Assembly (NCBI GenBank): GCA_046328125.1
Contig: JAXLXF010000023.1
Location: 1-64,000 of the forward strand
From: JADZEM01 sp046328125
GTDB taxonomy: Bacteria > Chloroflexota > UBA6077 > JACCZL01
Length of the DNA stretch: 64,000 nt
Reading direction: 5' to 3'
This document shows positions 18,601 through 25,570 of the stretch, in pieces; position 1 is the first letter of the stretch, and every line of letters begins with the position of its first letter. The notes under the pieces are model-generated. The model saw only the letters and a list, made by a program, of their open reading frames with translations. It did no database searches and was not told the origin of the DNA. Both the position numbers and the translations under genes were made by a program.

Positions 18601-18658
18601 CGGCGGGCGCGGCCGGGCCGATGCCGCCGCCTACGCCCACCGCCACGGCCTCGCCTGA
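15635..18658 (+). pseudogene. Decayed tandem copy of the cyclase-ATPase-LuxR regulator (several frameshifts)
   Basis: The order of cyclase, ATPase, TPR and LuxR is the same as in the upstream intact gene. Relative to it, two bases (AC) are lost near 15942, one base is gained near 15990, one C is gained near 16970 with two bases lost just after, and more indels lie between about 17690 and 18190. The cyclase is open only to 16012, the ATPase from about 16000 to 16975, the TPR part in pieces, and the LuxR end (GLSAREVEVLKLMAAG onward) from about 18191. The first ~650 bases are almost identical to the upstream gene, the rest clearly diverged. A short C-terminal LuxR protein from 18191 could still be made. 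Sequencing error is a less likely explanation for so many indels. Confidence 0.85.
17108..17222. repeat. Heptads and REP pair at the orthologous position of the decayed copy
   Basis: GAGTTGC heptads (17108-17139) and a REP pair (17147-17170 and 17184-17207) sit at the same place in the ATPase-TPR linker as in the intact paralogue. The three 18-base units of the intact copy are missing here. The insertion therefore predates the duplication or was spread by conversion. Confidence 0.85.
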
Positions 18659-18716
18659 CCTCGGCGCTCGCCGCGAGGGATCGCGCTGTGGAGCAGGGCT
18701 GCGGACGGCAGGAGCG

Positions 18717-18855
18717 GCTCCCCCTCTCCCTGTGCGCGGGAGAGGGGGTTGGGGGGTGAGGGGCTCCCCGGTGATCCGGGTGCGTCAGCGTGAGATCCCT
18801 CCTTCGTCGGGATGACAGGGGAGTGTCGGGATGACAGGGGAGTGTCGGGATGACA
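18717..18855. repeat. C/G palindrome and 19-base tandem repeat
   Basis: 18717-18768 holds a CCCCCTCTCCCTGTGCGCGG...GAGAGGGGG palindrome with GGGGTGAGG tail. At 18806-18855 the 19-base unit GTCGGGATGACAGGGGAGT is repeated 2.6 times. The 429-base spacer up to 19087 holds no gene that I can see; an AT-richer tract at 18900-18960 may carry the promoter of the next gene. Confidence 0.8.
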
Positions 18856-19087
18856 TGGCGGCGTCGGGAGGTCAACGCGTGCTGAGCCCCCTACCCAATG
18901 GCGCAGACTCGATCGTAAGGGCCTCGTAACGTCTCAAAATGAAAGATAGTGGGTGGGATCAGGGGTTCCCGCGATGGCGGATCACTCGCGATCCGTCACG
19001 CTACAGGGGAGCGAGGCGCGGCTGAGGGAGCATACCGCCGGGCCTCGCAGATCCAGCCAGCAGACTGGCTGAGACCGGAGGGACACG

Positions 19088-20266
19088 ATGACCGTCGCCG
19101 AGCCGCCCACTTTCTCCCTGTCTGACAGCCTGATCGACCGCTGCGGCCAGCGCGCCGCCGGCTACGACCGCGAGAACCGCTTCTTCCAGGAAGATTTTGA
19201 CGAACTGAAGCAGGCCGGCTACCTGCTGATCAACACGCCGAAGGAGTTCGGCGGCCACGGCCTCTCCCTCTTCGAGACCTGTCGCGAGCAGCGCCGCCTC
19301 GCCTACCGGGCGCCGGCCACCGCCCTCGCCGTCAACATGCACCTGTACTGGGTCGGCATCGCCCGCGACCTGTACGCCTGGGGTGACACGTCGCTGGCCT
19401 GGATGCTGGAGGAGGCCGCCGCCGGCGAAGTGTTCGCGGCCGGCCACGGCGAAGTCGGCAACGACCTGCCCGGCCTGCTCTCCACCGCCAAAGCCGAACC
19501 CGTGGACGGCGGCTACAAGTTCACCGGCCACAAGATGTTCGGCAGCCTCTCGCCGGTCTGGACCCGCTTCGGGCTCCACGCGATGGACACGTCAGATCCC
19601 CAGAACCCGATGATCGTCCACGCGTTCATGCCCCGCGACACGCCCGGCTACGAGATCAAGAAGACCTGGGACACCCTCGGGATGCGGGCCACCAGCAGCG
19701 AAGACACCATCCTGAACGGCGCGTTCGTGCCGGACAGGTACATTGGGCGCAAGCTCCCCGCCGGCCAGATGGACGCGTTCATCGGCTCGCTGTTCGCCTG
19801 GGCCGACATGACCATTGCCAACGTCTACTACGGCCTCTCGCTGCGCGCTCGCGACCTGGCGGTGGCGTCCGCCCGCAAGAAGACCTCGCTGGCCGTCACC
19901 CGCTCGATGGCGTACCACCCCGAGATCCAGCACATGGCCGCCCAGATGACGCTGGAGATCGACGCCGTGGGGCCGCACCTGGATCAGATCGCCCGCGACT
20001 GGACGGAGGGCGTCGATCACGGGCATGCCTGGGGCTCCAAGATCGTCGGCGCGAAGTACCACGCCGTCGAGTCCGCCAAGAAGGTGGTGGACCTGGCGAT
20101 GGACATGTCCGGCGGGGCCGGCCTGTACAAGCAGAACGAGCTGGAGCGCCTCTACCGCGACGTCCGGGCCGGCGGCTTCCACCCGGCCAACTCGGCGCTG
20201 GTCCACGAGATCGTCGGCAAGACGACGCTCGGCGTGGACCTCGGCGAGCACCCACGCTGGGGCTAG
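19088..20266 (+). CDS. Acyl-CoA dehydrogenase family flavoprotein
   Basis: 392 residues, normal for the family. N-terminal helices with FQEDFDELKQAGYLLINTP and FGGHGLSLFETCREQRRLAY precede the beta domain (YKFTGHKMFGSLSPVWTRFG, TWDTLGMRATSSEDTIL). The C-terminal helical domain includes MDMSGGAGLYKQNELERLYRDVRAG, the flavin-contacting segment near the end. The TLGMRAT and RLYRDVR motifs are diagnostic. The protein resembles the acyl-CoA-dehydrogenase-like monooxygenases as much as true beta-oxidation enzymes, and I cannot locate a confident catalytic glutamate, so a flavin monooxygenase role is possible. GGAGGG precedes the ATG. It stands alone, without ETF or hydratase genes. Confidence 0.9.
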   Translation: MTVAEPPTFSLSDSLIDRCGQRAAGYDRENRFFQEDFDELKQAGYLLINTPKEFGGHGLSLFETCREQRRLAYRAPATALAVNMHLYWVGIARDLYAWGDTSLAWMLEEAAAGEVFAAGHGEVGNDLPGLLSTAKAEPVDGGYKFTGHKMFGSLSPVWTRFGLHAMDTSDPQNPMIVHAFMPRDTPGYEIKKTWDTLGMRATSSEDTILNGAFVPDRYIGRKLPAGQMDAFIGSLFAWADMTIANVYYGLSLRARDLAVASARKKTSLAVTRSMAYHPEIQHMAAQMTLEIDAVGPHLDQIARDWTEGVDHGHAWGSKIVGAKYHAVESAKKVVDLAMDMSGGAGLYKQNELERLYRDVRAGGFHPANSALVHEIVGKTTLGVDLGEHPRWG

Positions 20267-20275
20267 TGCTGGGCC

Positions 20276-20380
20276 GAGCAGACGAGAGCGGAGCAGACGA
20301 GAAACGAGCGTGAGAGTGAGTGCGGACTCTTCTCCCCCTCCACCTGCTCGTACCTCGTCTGCTCGTACCTCGTCTGCTCG
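20276..20380. repeat. Inverted GCAGACGAG / CTCGTCTGC short-repeat block
   Basis: GAGCAGACGAG units occur at 20276-20302, and the complementary CTGCTCGTACCTCGTCTGC units at 20344-20380. The pattern resembles the heptad arrays elsewhere but with a different unit. It fills the gap between convergent genes. Confidence 0.6.
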
Positions 20381-20381
20381 C

Positions 20382-20657
20382 TTACGGCCCGAACAGCAGC
20401 CGCAACGGTTGGCTGAGCCGCTCGAGCAGCGCCCAGTCCTCCCAGAGATCGAGCCGGCCAGCCGGCCGTTCTTCCTCGATCCGCACATCGTCGTCCAGCC
20501 ATTCCAGGCGCGGCCAGCTCGCCACGTCGAGGTCGCGCGCCAGGATGCTGATGCTTCGTTCGTCGTCACGCACGGTCTTCTCCACCATTTCCTCACGTAA
20601 CGAGCCGTTCCGACTCGTCCACTCTGGATCGTGCCGCCCCGGACGCGGGTGCCGCAT
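20382..20657 (-). CDS. Small hypothetical protein
   Basis: 91 residues from ATG 20657, or 69 from ATG 20588. The C-terminal part (SISILARDLDVASWPRLEWL ... LWEDWALLERLSQPLRLLFGP) has a plausible amino-acid mix and high third-position GC, unlike random antisense frames. No family is recognised. The ribosome site is weak for either start (GAGGAA abuts ATG 20588). It lies alone between two plus-strand genes. Confidence 0.35.
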   Translation of the reverse strand: MRHPRPGRHDPEWTSRNGSLREEMVEKTVRDDERSISILARDLDVASWPRLEWLDDDVRIEEERPAGRLDLWEDWALLERLSQPLRLLFGP

Positions 20658-20762
20658 CGTGGGAAACCCTGAAATATCGGCGGTCCGTGGACGGAGGCCC
20701 ACGGCGCATGGTTCACTTCCTCTGCACCTGAATACACCGACACGCACAGAGGAGACCGAACC

Positions 20763-21743
20763 GTGGCGACCATGCAGGCGATCCGCGTCCACCAGTACGG
20801 CGGCCCCGAGGCGATGGAGTTGGAGTCGCTCCCGCTTCCCACCCCGGGACCGGGTCAGGCACTCGTCAAGATTGGCGCAGCCGGCGTCAACTTCATCGAC
20901 ATCTACCAGCGGAGCGGCGCCTACAAGCTGCCGCTGCCGCTCGGGCTGGGACTGGAAGGGGCCGGCACCGTCGAGGCCGTGGCCGACGGCGTCTCAGACG
21001 TGAAGGTCGGGGACCGGGTCGCCTGGACCCAGATCGCCGGCTCGTACGCGACGCACAACGTCGTGGCGGCGGATCGGCTGGTGAAGCTGCCGGACAACCT
21101 CGGCTTCAAAGAGGGCGCGGCGGCGATGCTCCAGGGCATGACCGCCCATTACCTCGTCCACTCCACCTACCCGCTCAAGGCCGGCGAGACCTGCCTCATC
21201 AGCGCGGCGGCTGGCGGCGTCGGGCTGCTGTTCTGCCAGATGGCGAAGATGGTCGGCGCGCGGGTCATCGGCACGGCCGGCACCAAGGAGAAGGCTGCCC
21301 TGGCGAAGGCCGCCGGCGCCGACGAGGTGATCGTCTACACCGAGCAGGATTTCGAGGCCGAGGTCAAGAAGCTGACCGACGGCAAGGGCGTGGACGTGGT
21401 CTACGACTCGGTGGGCAAGGACACGTTCGACAAGAGCCTGAACTGCCTGCGCCCGCGCGGGATGCTGGTCCTGTTCGGGCAGGCCAGCGGCGCGGTTCCG
21501 CCGTTCGACCCGCAGATCCTGAACGCGAAGGGCTGCCTCTATCTGACCCGCCCGCGCCTGGACGTCTACATCGAGAGCCGCCAGGAGCTGGTGGACCGGG
21601 CGAGCGACGTCCTGGGCTGGATCGCGAGCGGCAAGCTGAAGCTGCGCGTGGAGCACACCTACCCGCTCGCGAACGCCGCCCAGGCCCACACCGACCTGAA
21701 CGGCCGGAAGACGACCGGCAAGCTGGTGCTGCTGCCGGAGTGA
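20763..21743 (+). CDS. NADPH:quinone oxidoreductase family (medium-chain dehydrogenase/reductase)
   Basis: 326 residues, matching zinc-free quinone oxidoreductases. The N-terminal GroES-like part has IRVHQYGGPEAMELESLPLP and INFIDIYQRSG-like NFIDIYQRSGAYKLPLPLGL. The Rossmann part has the nucleotide-binding ISAAAGGVGLLFCQMAKMVG and VYDSVGKDTFDKSL. No structural or catalytic zinc cysteines are present, as expected for the QOR branch. These enzymes reduce quinones or enones with NADPH. The start is GTG 20763 with AGGAG eight bases upstream; ATG 20772 is an alternative. Confidence 0.93.
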   Translation: MATMQAIRVHQYGGPEAMELESLPLPTPGPGQALVKIGAAGVNFIDIYQRSGAYKLPLPLGLGLEGAGTVEAVADGVSDVKVGDRVAWTQIAGSYATHNVVAADRLVKLPDNLGFKEGAAAMLQGMTAHYLVHSTYPLKAGETCLISAAAGGVGLLFCQMAKMVGARVIGTAGTKEKAALAKAAGADEVIVYTEQDFEAEVKKLTDGKGVDVVYDSVGKDTFDKSLNCLRPRGMLVLFGQASGAVPPFDPQILNAKGCLYLTRPRLDVYIESRQELVDRASDVLGWIASGKLKLRVEHTYPLANAAQAHTDLNGRKTTGKLVLLPE

Positions 21744-21749
21744 CGAGGG

Positions 21750-21853
21750 AAGCCCCACCCCCCAGCCCCCTCCCCATTGCGATGGAGAGGGGGAGCAAAT
21801 CTCAACGTCTCCCCCTCTCCACCGCAGTGGGGAGGGGGCTGGGGGGTGGGGCC
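21750..21853. repeat. Double C/G palindrome (CCCCACCCCCCAGCCCCCTC family)
   Basis: Two facing halves: GCCCCACCCCCCAGCCCCCT at 21752, an inner small palindrome CATTGCGATGG, a spacer, then the complementary half ending GGGGGCTGGGGGGTGGGGCC. Near-identical elements occur at 37978 and 52140. It lies right after a stop codon and could fold as a terminator-like hairpin. Confidence 0.85.
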
Positions 21854-21918
21854 TGCCTCACGTGAGGAATTCATGAAATCCGTGGCCGCACGTCGCGCCA
21901 CTTGCTAACCTGAGACCT

Positions 21919-22043
21919 GGAAAGGGAGTAGCGCCTCAGCGTTGAGGTGTCACGGATCGTCAACACGGAGAGCGCACGCCGTCACGGCGTGCGCGACCCC
22001 GGTCCGTGGCCGGTGCCTGTCAGGGCCGTTCGCGAGACTTTCC
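21919..22043 (+). ncRNA. yybP-ykoY type manganese riboswitch
   Basis: The 5' arm reads GGAAAGGGAGTAGCGCC, matching the conserved AAAGGGGAGUAGC start. A CGTCAACACGG segment is at 21958-21968. A GC-rich variable stem (GCGCACGCCGTCACGGCGTG) follows. The 3' arm reads CGCGAGACTTTCC, matching the conserved GCAAGACCUUUCC end. The P1 stem pairs GGAAAG (21919-21924) with CTTTCC (22038-22043) exactly. Known members bind Mn(II) and switch on metal exporters. The gene downstream is a cation exchanger, as expected. Confidence 0.88.
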
Positions 22044-22073
22044 GCGGCTTTCTTGCCGCGGGATCTTTTCTCG
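22042..22073 (+). terminator. Riboswitch expression platform: intrinsic terminator hairpin
   Basis: CCGCGGC (22042-22048) pairs with GCCGCGG (22055-22061) over a short loop, followed by GATCTTTTCTC. The first two bases of the hairpin are also the last two of the riboswitch P1 stem. Formation of P1 on Mn binding would thus weaken the terminator and allow read-through (inference from layout). Confidence 0.6.
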
Positions 22074-22114
22074 TGTCTCGTCCCGCAGACACGGTCTGAC
22101 AAGGCAGGTGCTCG

Positions 22115-23425
22115 ATGTCACACTCCGCCGAGCCGGCTGGCTCGCAGGGCGGCAGCGGCCGTCACCTCACGCTCATGCTGCTGGCCGCCGCCGTCGCTGT
22201 TCCGTGGCTGGTGCTCCGCTTCCAGGGCTACCACGGCGATCCCACCCTGATCGCCGCCCTTTCCGGCCTTGCCATTGTCGGCGCGGCGTTCCTGCTCTCC
22301 TGGGCCGCCGAGGCGTTCGAGAAGGACGTCTCGCAGGCGCTGGCACTGGCGCTCCTGGCCCTGATCGCGGTCCTGCCCGAGTACGCCGTGGGCATGGTGT
22401 TCGCCTGGAACGCCGCGTCAGACCCGAGTCAGGCCAGCTACGTCGTCGCCAACATGACCGGCGCGAACCGACTCCTTATCGGGGCGGGCTGGAGCGTGAT
22501 CGTGCTGGTGGCGTGGCTCCGCTTCCGGGCAACCCGGGTCACCCTGGAGCGCGGGCAGGCCATCGAAATCGCGATCCTGCTCCTGGCGACACTGTACGCC
22601 TTCACGATCCCACCGAGAGGCGGCATCTCGCTGGTGGACATGGTGGTGTTCATCGCGATGTTCGGGGCGTACACCTGGGCCGCCGCCCGCGCACCGTCCC
22701 ACGAGCCGGAGCTGGTCGGCCCGGCCCGGCTGGTCGGCAACCTGTCGGACGCGCCGCGTCGGCTCTGGACGATGGCGCTGTTCCTGTTCTCGGCCGCCGT
22801 GATCTTCGTCTCGGCGGAGCCGTTCGCCGAAGGGCTGGTCGAGACCGGCGTCCACCTGGGCATCGACGAGTTCTTGCTGGTGCAGTGGCTCGCCCCGCTG
22901 GCGTCGGAGTCGCCGGAGTTCCTGGTGGCGATCCTGTTCGCGTGGCGTGGGAACGCCGCTGCCGGCATGCGGGCGCTAGTCTCCTCGAAGGTGAACCAGT
23001 GGACGCTGCTGGTGGGCACGCTGGCGCTGGTGTACAGCATCGCGGCCGGCCGGCCGACCACGCTCCCGCTCGATCCGCGCCAGGCGATGGAGCTGTTCCT
23101 GACCTCGGCGCAGTCGCTGTTCGCGGTCGTGTTGATCGTGGCGCTGGCGCTGAGCTGGCGCAGCGCGATCGCGCTGTTCGTCCTCTTCCTGGGGCAGCTG
23201 CTGATCCCGTGGGAGGGTGCTCACCTGTGGTTCGCCGTGGCGTACATCGTGGCGGCGATCGGCCTGCTGCTGTTCGACGGCACCCGCCGGACCGCGATGC
23301 TGGGCCTGCCGGCCGAGACGAAGCTCGCCCTCGGCAGCGGCCAGACGGCGGACGACCTGGCACCCGAGCCGGCCCCGACGGCCAGCCCGTCCCACCCGGA
23401 GACGCACGTCCGCTCCCGCGCCTGA
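22115..23425 (+). CDS. CaCA-family cation exchanger (Ca2+/Mn2+ efflux, riboswitch controlled)
   Basis: 436 residues with about eleven hydrophobic segments. The two alpha-repeats typical of Na+/Ca2+ and H+/Ca2+ exchangers are visible: ALIAVLPEYAVGMVFAWN with ANMTGANRLLIGAGWS, and PLASESPEFLVAILFAWRGN with ALVSSKVNQWTLLVGTLA. The paired acidic residues in PEYAV and SPEFLV are the expected ion ligands. It would act in the cytoplasmic membrane to expel divalent cations. Because a yybP-ykoY riboswitch precedes it, Mn2+ export is the likely main task (inference). The C-terminus is a short hydrophilic tail. A strong terminator hairpin follows at 23433. Confidence 0.9.
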   Translation: MSHSAEPAGSQGGSGRHLTLMLLAAAVAVPWLVLRFQGYHGDPTLIAALSGLAIVGAAFLLSWAAEAFEKDVSQALALALLALIAVLPEYAVGMVFAWNAASDPSQASYVVANMTGANRLLIGAGWSVIVLVAWLRFRATRVTLERGQAIEIAILLLATLYAFTIPPRGGISLVDMVVFIAMFGAYTWAAARAPSHEPELVGPARLVGNLSDAPRRLWTMALFLFSAAVIFVSAEPFAEGLVETGVHLGIDEFLLVQWLAPLASESPEFLVAILFAWRGNAAAGMRALVSSKVNQWTLLVGTLALVYSIAAGRPTTLPLDPRQAMELFLTSAQSLFAVVLIVALALSWRSAIALFVLFLGQLLIPWEGAHLWFAVAYIVAAIGLLLFDGTRRTAMLGLPAETKLALGSGQTADDLAPEPAPTASPSHPETHVRSRA

Positions 23426-23432
23426 CAACACG

Positions 23433-23470
23433 CCACGGCCCGCCCGGGAGGGAGTCCGAGCGGGCCGTGG
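23433..23470. terminator. Bidirectional terminator hairpin between convergent genes
   Basis: CCACGGCCCGC at 23433-23443 pairs perfectly with GCGGGCCGTGG at 23460-23470, an 11-bp GC-rich stem. It sits between the stop of the exchanger and the stop of the minus-strand NTF2-like gene. No strong T-run is seen on either side. Confidence 0.65.
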
Positions 23471-23516
23471 GTGGAGAGGAGGGTGGTCAGGTCGAACGGG
23501 GGGATGTCGGGTCGGG

Positions 23517-23924
23517 TCAGGCCGAGGGCAGATCCGAGTTGAACTGGTCCGCGACCGCCTTCCAGCTGCCGTCAGCCTGCCGCCGATACACCACGAGATA
23601 CTTGCCGGTGTCGTGGACACGCCCGCCGTCCGGCGCCGGCTGGGTGCAGGCGTACGTCCCGATGCCGTAGCCCAGGTCGCCAGCCTCCCAGATGTTGGTC
23701 GTCTCGATGGAGATGTCCGCCGCGCCAGCCGCGATGAACGCCGCCCAGAACGCCTGGATGGCATCCGCGCCAGAAACGCGGGCCGCGCCGGGTGGCAGCA
23801 GGACCGCGTCCTCCGCGTAGAACGCCCGGGTCAGGGCCGCCGCGTCCTGCGCGTTGCCGTGTCGGATGAACGCCGCGTCCAGCGCTCGGACCGCGCTCTG
23901 CAGATCGGTGGTCGTCGCCGCCAT
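23517..23924 (-). CDS. NTF2-like / SnoaL-like (DUF4440-type) protein
   Basis: 135 residues from ATG 23924, chosen for the AGGGGG site upstream; the frame continues to 24026 without a better start. The opening helix AVRALDAAFIRHGNAQDAAALTRAFYAEDAVLLPPG, then ADAIQAFWAAFI, and the strands YLVVYRRQADGSWKAVADQFNSD form the cone-shaped NTF2 fold. Members are small hydrolases, isomerases or ligand-binding proteins. The substrate is unknown. It stands alone. Confidence 0.85.
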   Translation of the reverse strand: MAATTTDLQSAVRALDAAFIRHGNAQDAAALTRAFYAEDAVLLPPGAARVSGADAIQAFWAAFIAAGAADISIETTNIWEAGDLGYGIGTYACTQPAPDGGRVHDTGKYLVVYRRQADGSWKAVADQFNSDLPSA

Positions 23925-24191
23925 GTCAGTACCCCCTGTGGATGCCGCGCTCATGTGCCGGCCAGCTCGTGACCCGTCGAAGGTGCCGGTGCCGGCGGGG
24001 GTCGGCTGGGGCTGCGCGGCTCTCACAAAGGGATTCGCCGGCGGATCGAGGTCGGATCACTGCAATCTGACGAGGGAGACACTTCGTCGGAGAAGCCCGC
24101 CGCCCGTCGTGGAGCGCGGCCATTCCTCGCGTTGCGATCTGGGCATGTACGGCCTACGAACAGACGGCGTGTGAACGTACTTCGTGCAGGA

Positions 24192-25073
24192 TCAGGAGGC
24201 GTGCTCGGGAGTAGCGAGGAGGCCGTCTGACCGTGTCCTCGCGGTCCGCCAGGCCTGGCAGAAGGCGGCCATCGAGTCGAACCGGTGTGAGCGCCGTGGG
24301 TCGCACGCCTGGGCGACGACCTGGAAGGCGGCGAGCGAGCCGCGAAAGGCATCAGCGTCGAGGGTGCCGTCGGACAGCAACACCAGCGCCGTTCGGCCCA
24401 TCACGAAAACGTTGGTCCGCTCGTCGATCGGCGCGCCCAACTCGTGCTCTTCAGGCGCCATGAAGCGCGTGGAGCCGAACATGCGCCCCATCGAGTTGCG
24501 GAACGGACCTGGCGCGTAGGTGTCGAGATCGACAACCCCGAGCCGCCCGGTCGCGAAGTCGTAGATCAAGCACCCGTCGTAGAAGTCGACGGCAATCCAT
24601 CCGGCCCGCGCGAGCCGATCGTGCAGGTCGTAGACGATGTCGAGGCAGCTCAGGATCGTGTGCGCAGGCAGGCTTCGAAACCGCTGAAACGCGCTCGCGG
24701 GATCGTCTCGTTCGGCGCGGGGCGACCTGAGCAGCTCGCCATCGAGCCACTCGTAGATCAGCATGGGACCGGTCGGGGACTCGACGACACGATAGAGATC
24801 GGGCAACGCGGCGTGCTCGCAGCTCTGGCGCAGGCGAACCGCGTTGCGGAGCAGCGCGACGCGAGCCGCATGGTCGAGGACGGGATGCGGATCATCCGGA
24901 CGTCCGGCCGTCTTGACGAAGTAGCGTCTCGCGCCAATCTGGACGCCGTAGGACACGTTGCCGGAATCCTGGGTCAGCGCACCAAACTCGGCGAAGACCG
25001 TGCCCACCGAGTGCAGGAAGTGCTCGGCGGGCAGATCGACGGCGTCGCGGTCCAACAACGGATGCAGTGTCAC
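24192..25073 (-). CDS. Protein-kinase-like fold protein, atypical active site
   Basis: 293 residues from GTG 25073. Kinase landmarks appear in order: an N-lobe lysine strand (ARRYFVKTAG), a hinge (PMLIYEWLDGELL), a catalytic-loop equivalent IAVDFYDGCLIYDF, a DFG equivalent (GVVDLDTYAPGPF), an activation-loop end STRFMAPEE and the C-lobe (DERTNVFVMGRTALVLL). The HRD histidine and arginine are missing, and the metal-binding asparagine is replaced, but the catalytic aspartate and DFG aspartate are kept. It may be an aminoglycoside-kinase-like small-molecule kinase, or a weak or inactive Ser/Thr kinase. It begins 16 bases after rpmB and has no good ribosome site, so it is likely co-transcribed with it. 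Confidence 0.7.
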   Translation of the reverse strand: MTLHPLLDRDAVDLPAEHFLHSVGTVFAEFGALTQDSGNVSYGVQIGARRYFVKTAGRPDDPHPVLDHAARVALLRNAVRLRQSCEHAALPDLYRVVESPTGPMLIYEWLDGELLRSPRAERDDPASAFQRFRSLPAHTILSCLDIVYDLHDRLARAGWIAVDFYDGCLIYDFATGRLGVVDLDTYAPGPFRNSMGRMFGSTRFMAPEEHELGAPIDERTNVFVMGRTALVLLSDGTLDADAFRGSLAAFQVVAQACDPRRSHRFDSMAAFCQAWRTARTRSDGLLATPEHAS

Positions 25074-25089
25074 CGCGCGGAGGGGGTGG

Positions 25090-25284
25090 CTAGACGGCGG
25101 CGGCGTGCTTCCGATTCGTGCGGATACAGCGCGTGCAGGCCGACACCCGCGTCGGCACACCCTTGATCAGCAGCACGGCCTTCTGGACGTTCGGCCGCCA
25201 CATCCGATTCGTCTTCCGGTTGGAGTGACTGACGTTATGGCCGAACGCCACGGTCTTGTCACAAACGTCGCAGCGACCCTTCAC
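25090..25284 (-). CDS. rpmB: 50S ribosomal protein L28
   Basis: 64 residues. The sequence KGRCDVCDKTVAFGHNVSHS, then NRKTNRMWRPNVQKAVLL and VPTRVSACTRCIRTN, is clear L28. It has two CxxC pairs (CDVC and CTRC), so it is the zinc-binding form. The start is GTG 25284 with AGGGGGCGAG upstream; the much longer open frame to 25929 is a shadow of the divergent gene. L28 joins the large subunit. The divergent placement next to fakA recalls the rpmB-asp23-fakA-recG neighbourhood known in Firmicutes. Confidence 0.96.
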   Translation of the reverse strand: MKGRCDVCDKTVAFGHNVSHSNRKTNRMWRPNVQKAVLLIKGVPTRVSACTRCIRTNRKHAAAV

Positions 25285-25570
25285 GGTCTCGCCCCCTGGA
25301 TATTCTGGTACAGTGCCCTGGTGGAGCAGCCCGAGGCTCGGCGTGAACGGCTGGACTCCCGAGTCTGGCGCCCAGGCGGCGTGGCCGCGGCACCTCGGTC
25401 TCGAACCGTGATCGTTGCCGATGCACTGGGCGCCGCCCGTAGACGGCACGCCGACCTGAGGCGATATACTGTAGCGCGAAGTGTAACATGGCGCCGTCGG
25501 GCGTCGCCACCACGCTGGAGACGGGAAGCGGGCGCTGCTTCGCGCTCCCCTCTTCCCCGAGAGAGGGACC
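25285..25570. promoter_or_regulatory. Divergent promoter region between rpmB and fakA
   Basis: 286 bases without a supported gene. A TATACT at 25465-25470 is a plausible -10 for the plus-strand fakA operon. On the minus strand, GAATAT close to the rpmB start is a weaker -10 candidate. No clear -35 boxes were found. Confidence 0.35.

Noticed and set aside
18191..18658. Independent small LuxR gene
   Set aside because: Open and with a complete helix-turn-helix, but its start has no ribosome site and it aligns to the end of the decayed regulator, so it is listed as part of that pseudogene.
21754..21853. Considered as a dedicated intrinsic terminator of the quinone oxidoreductase gene
   Set aside because: The same palindrome occurs inside the big operon and before other genes, so it is a dispersed repeat first; terminator action is possible but not specific.
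22006..23670. 554-codon plus-strand frame over the exchanger
   Set aside because: Different frame from the clear membrane protein; Arg/Gly/Ala-rich shadow that starts inside the riboswitch.
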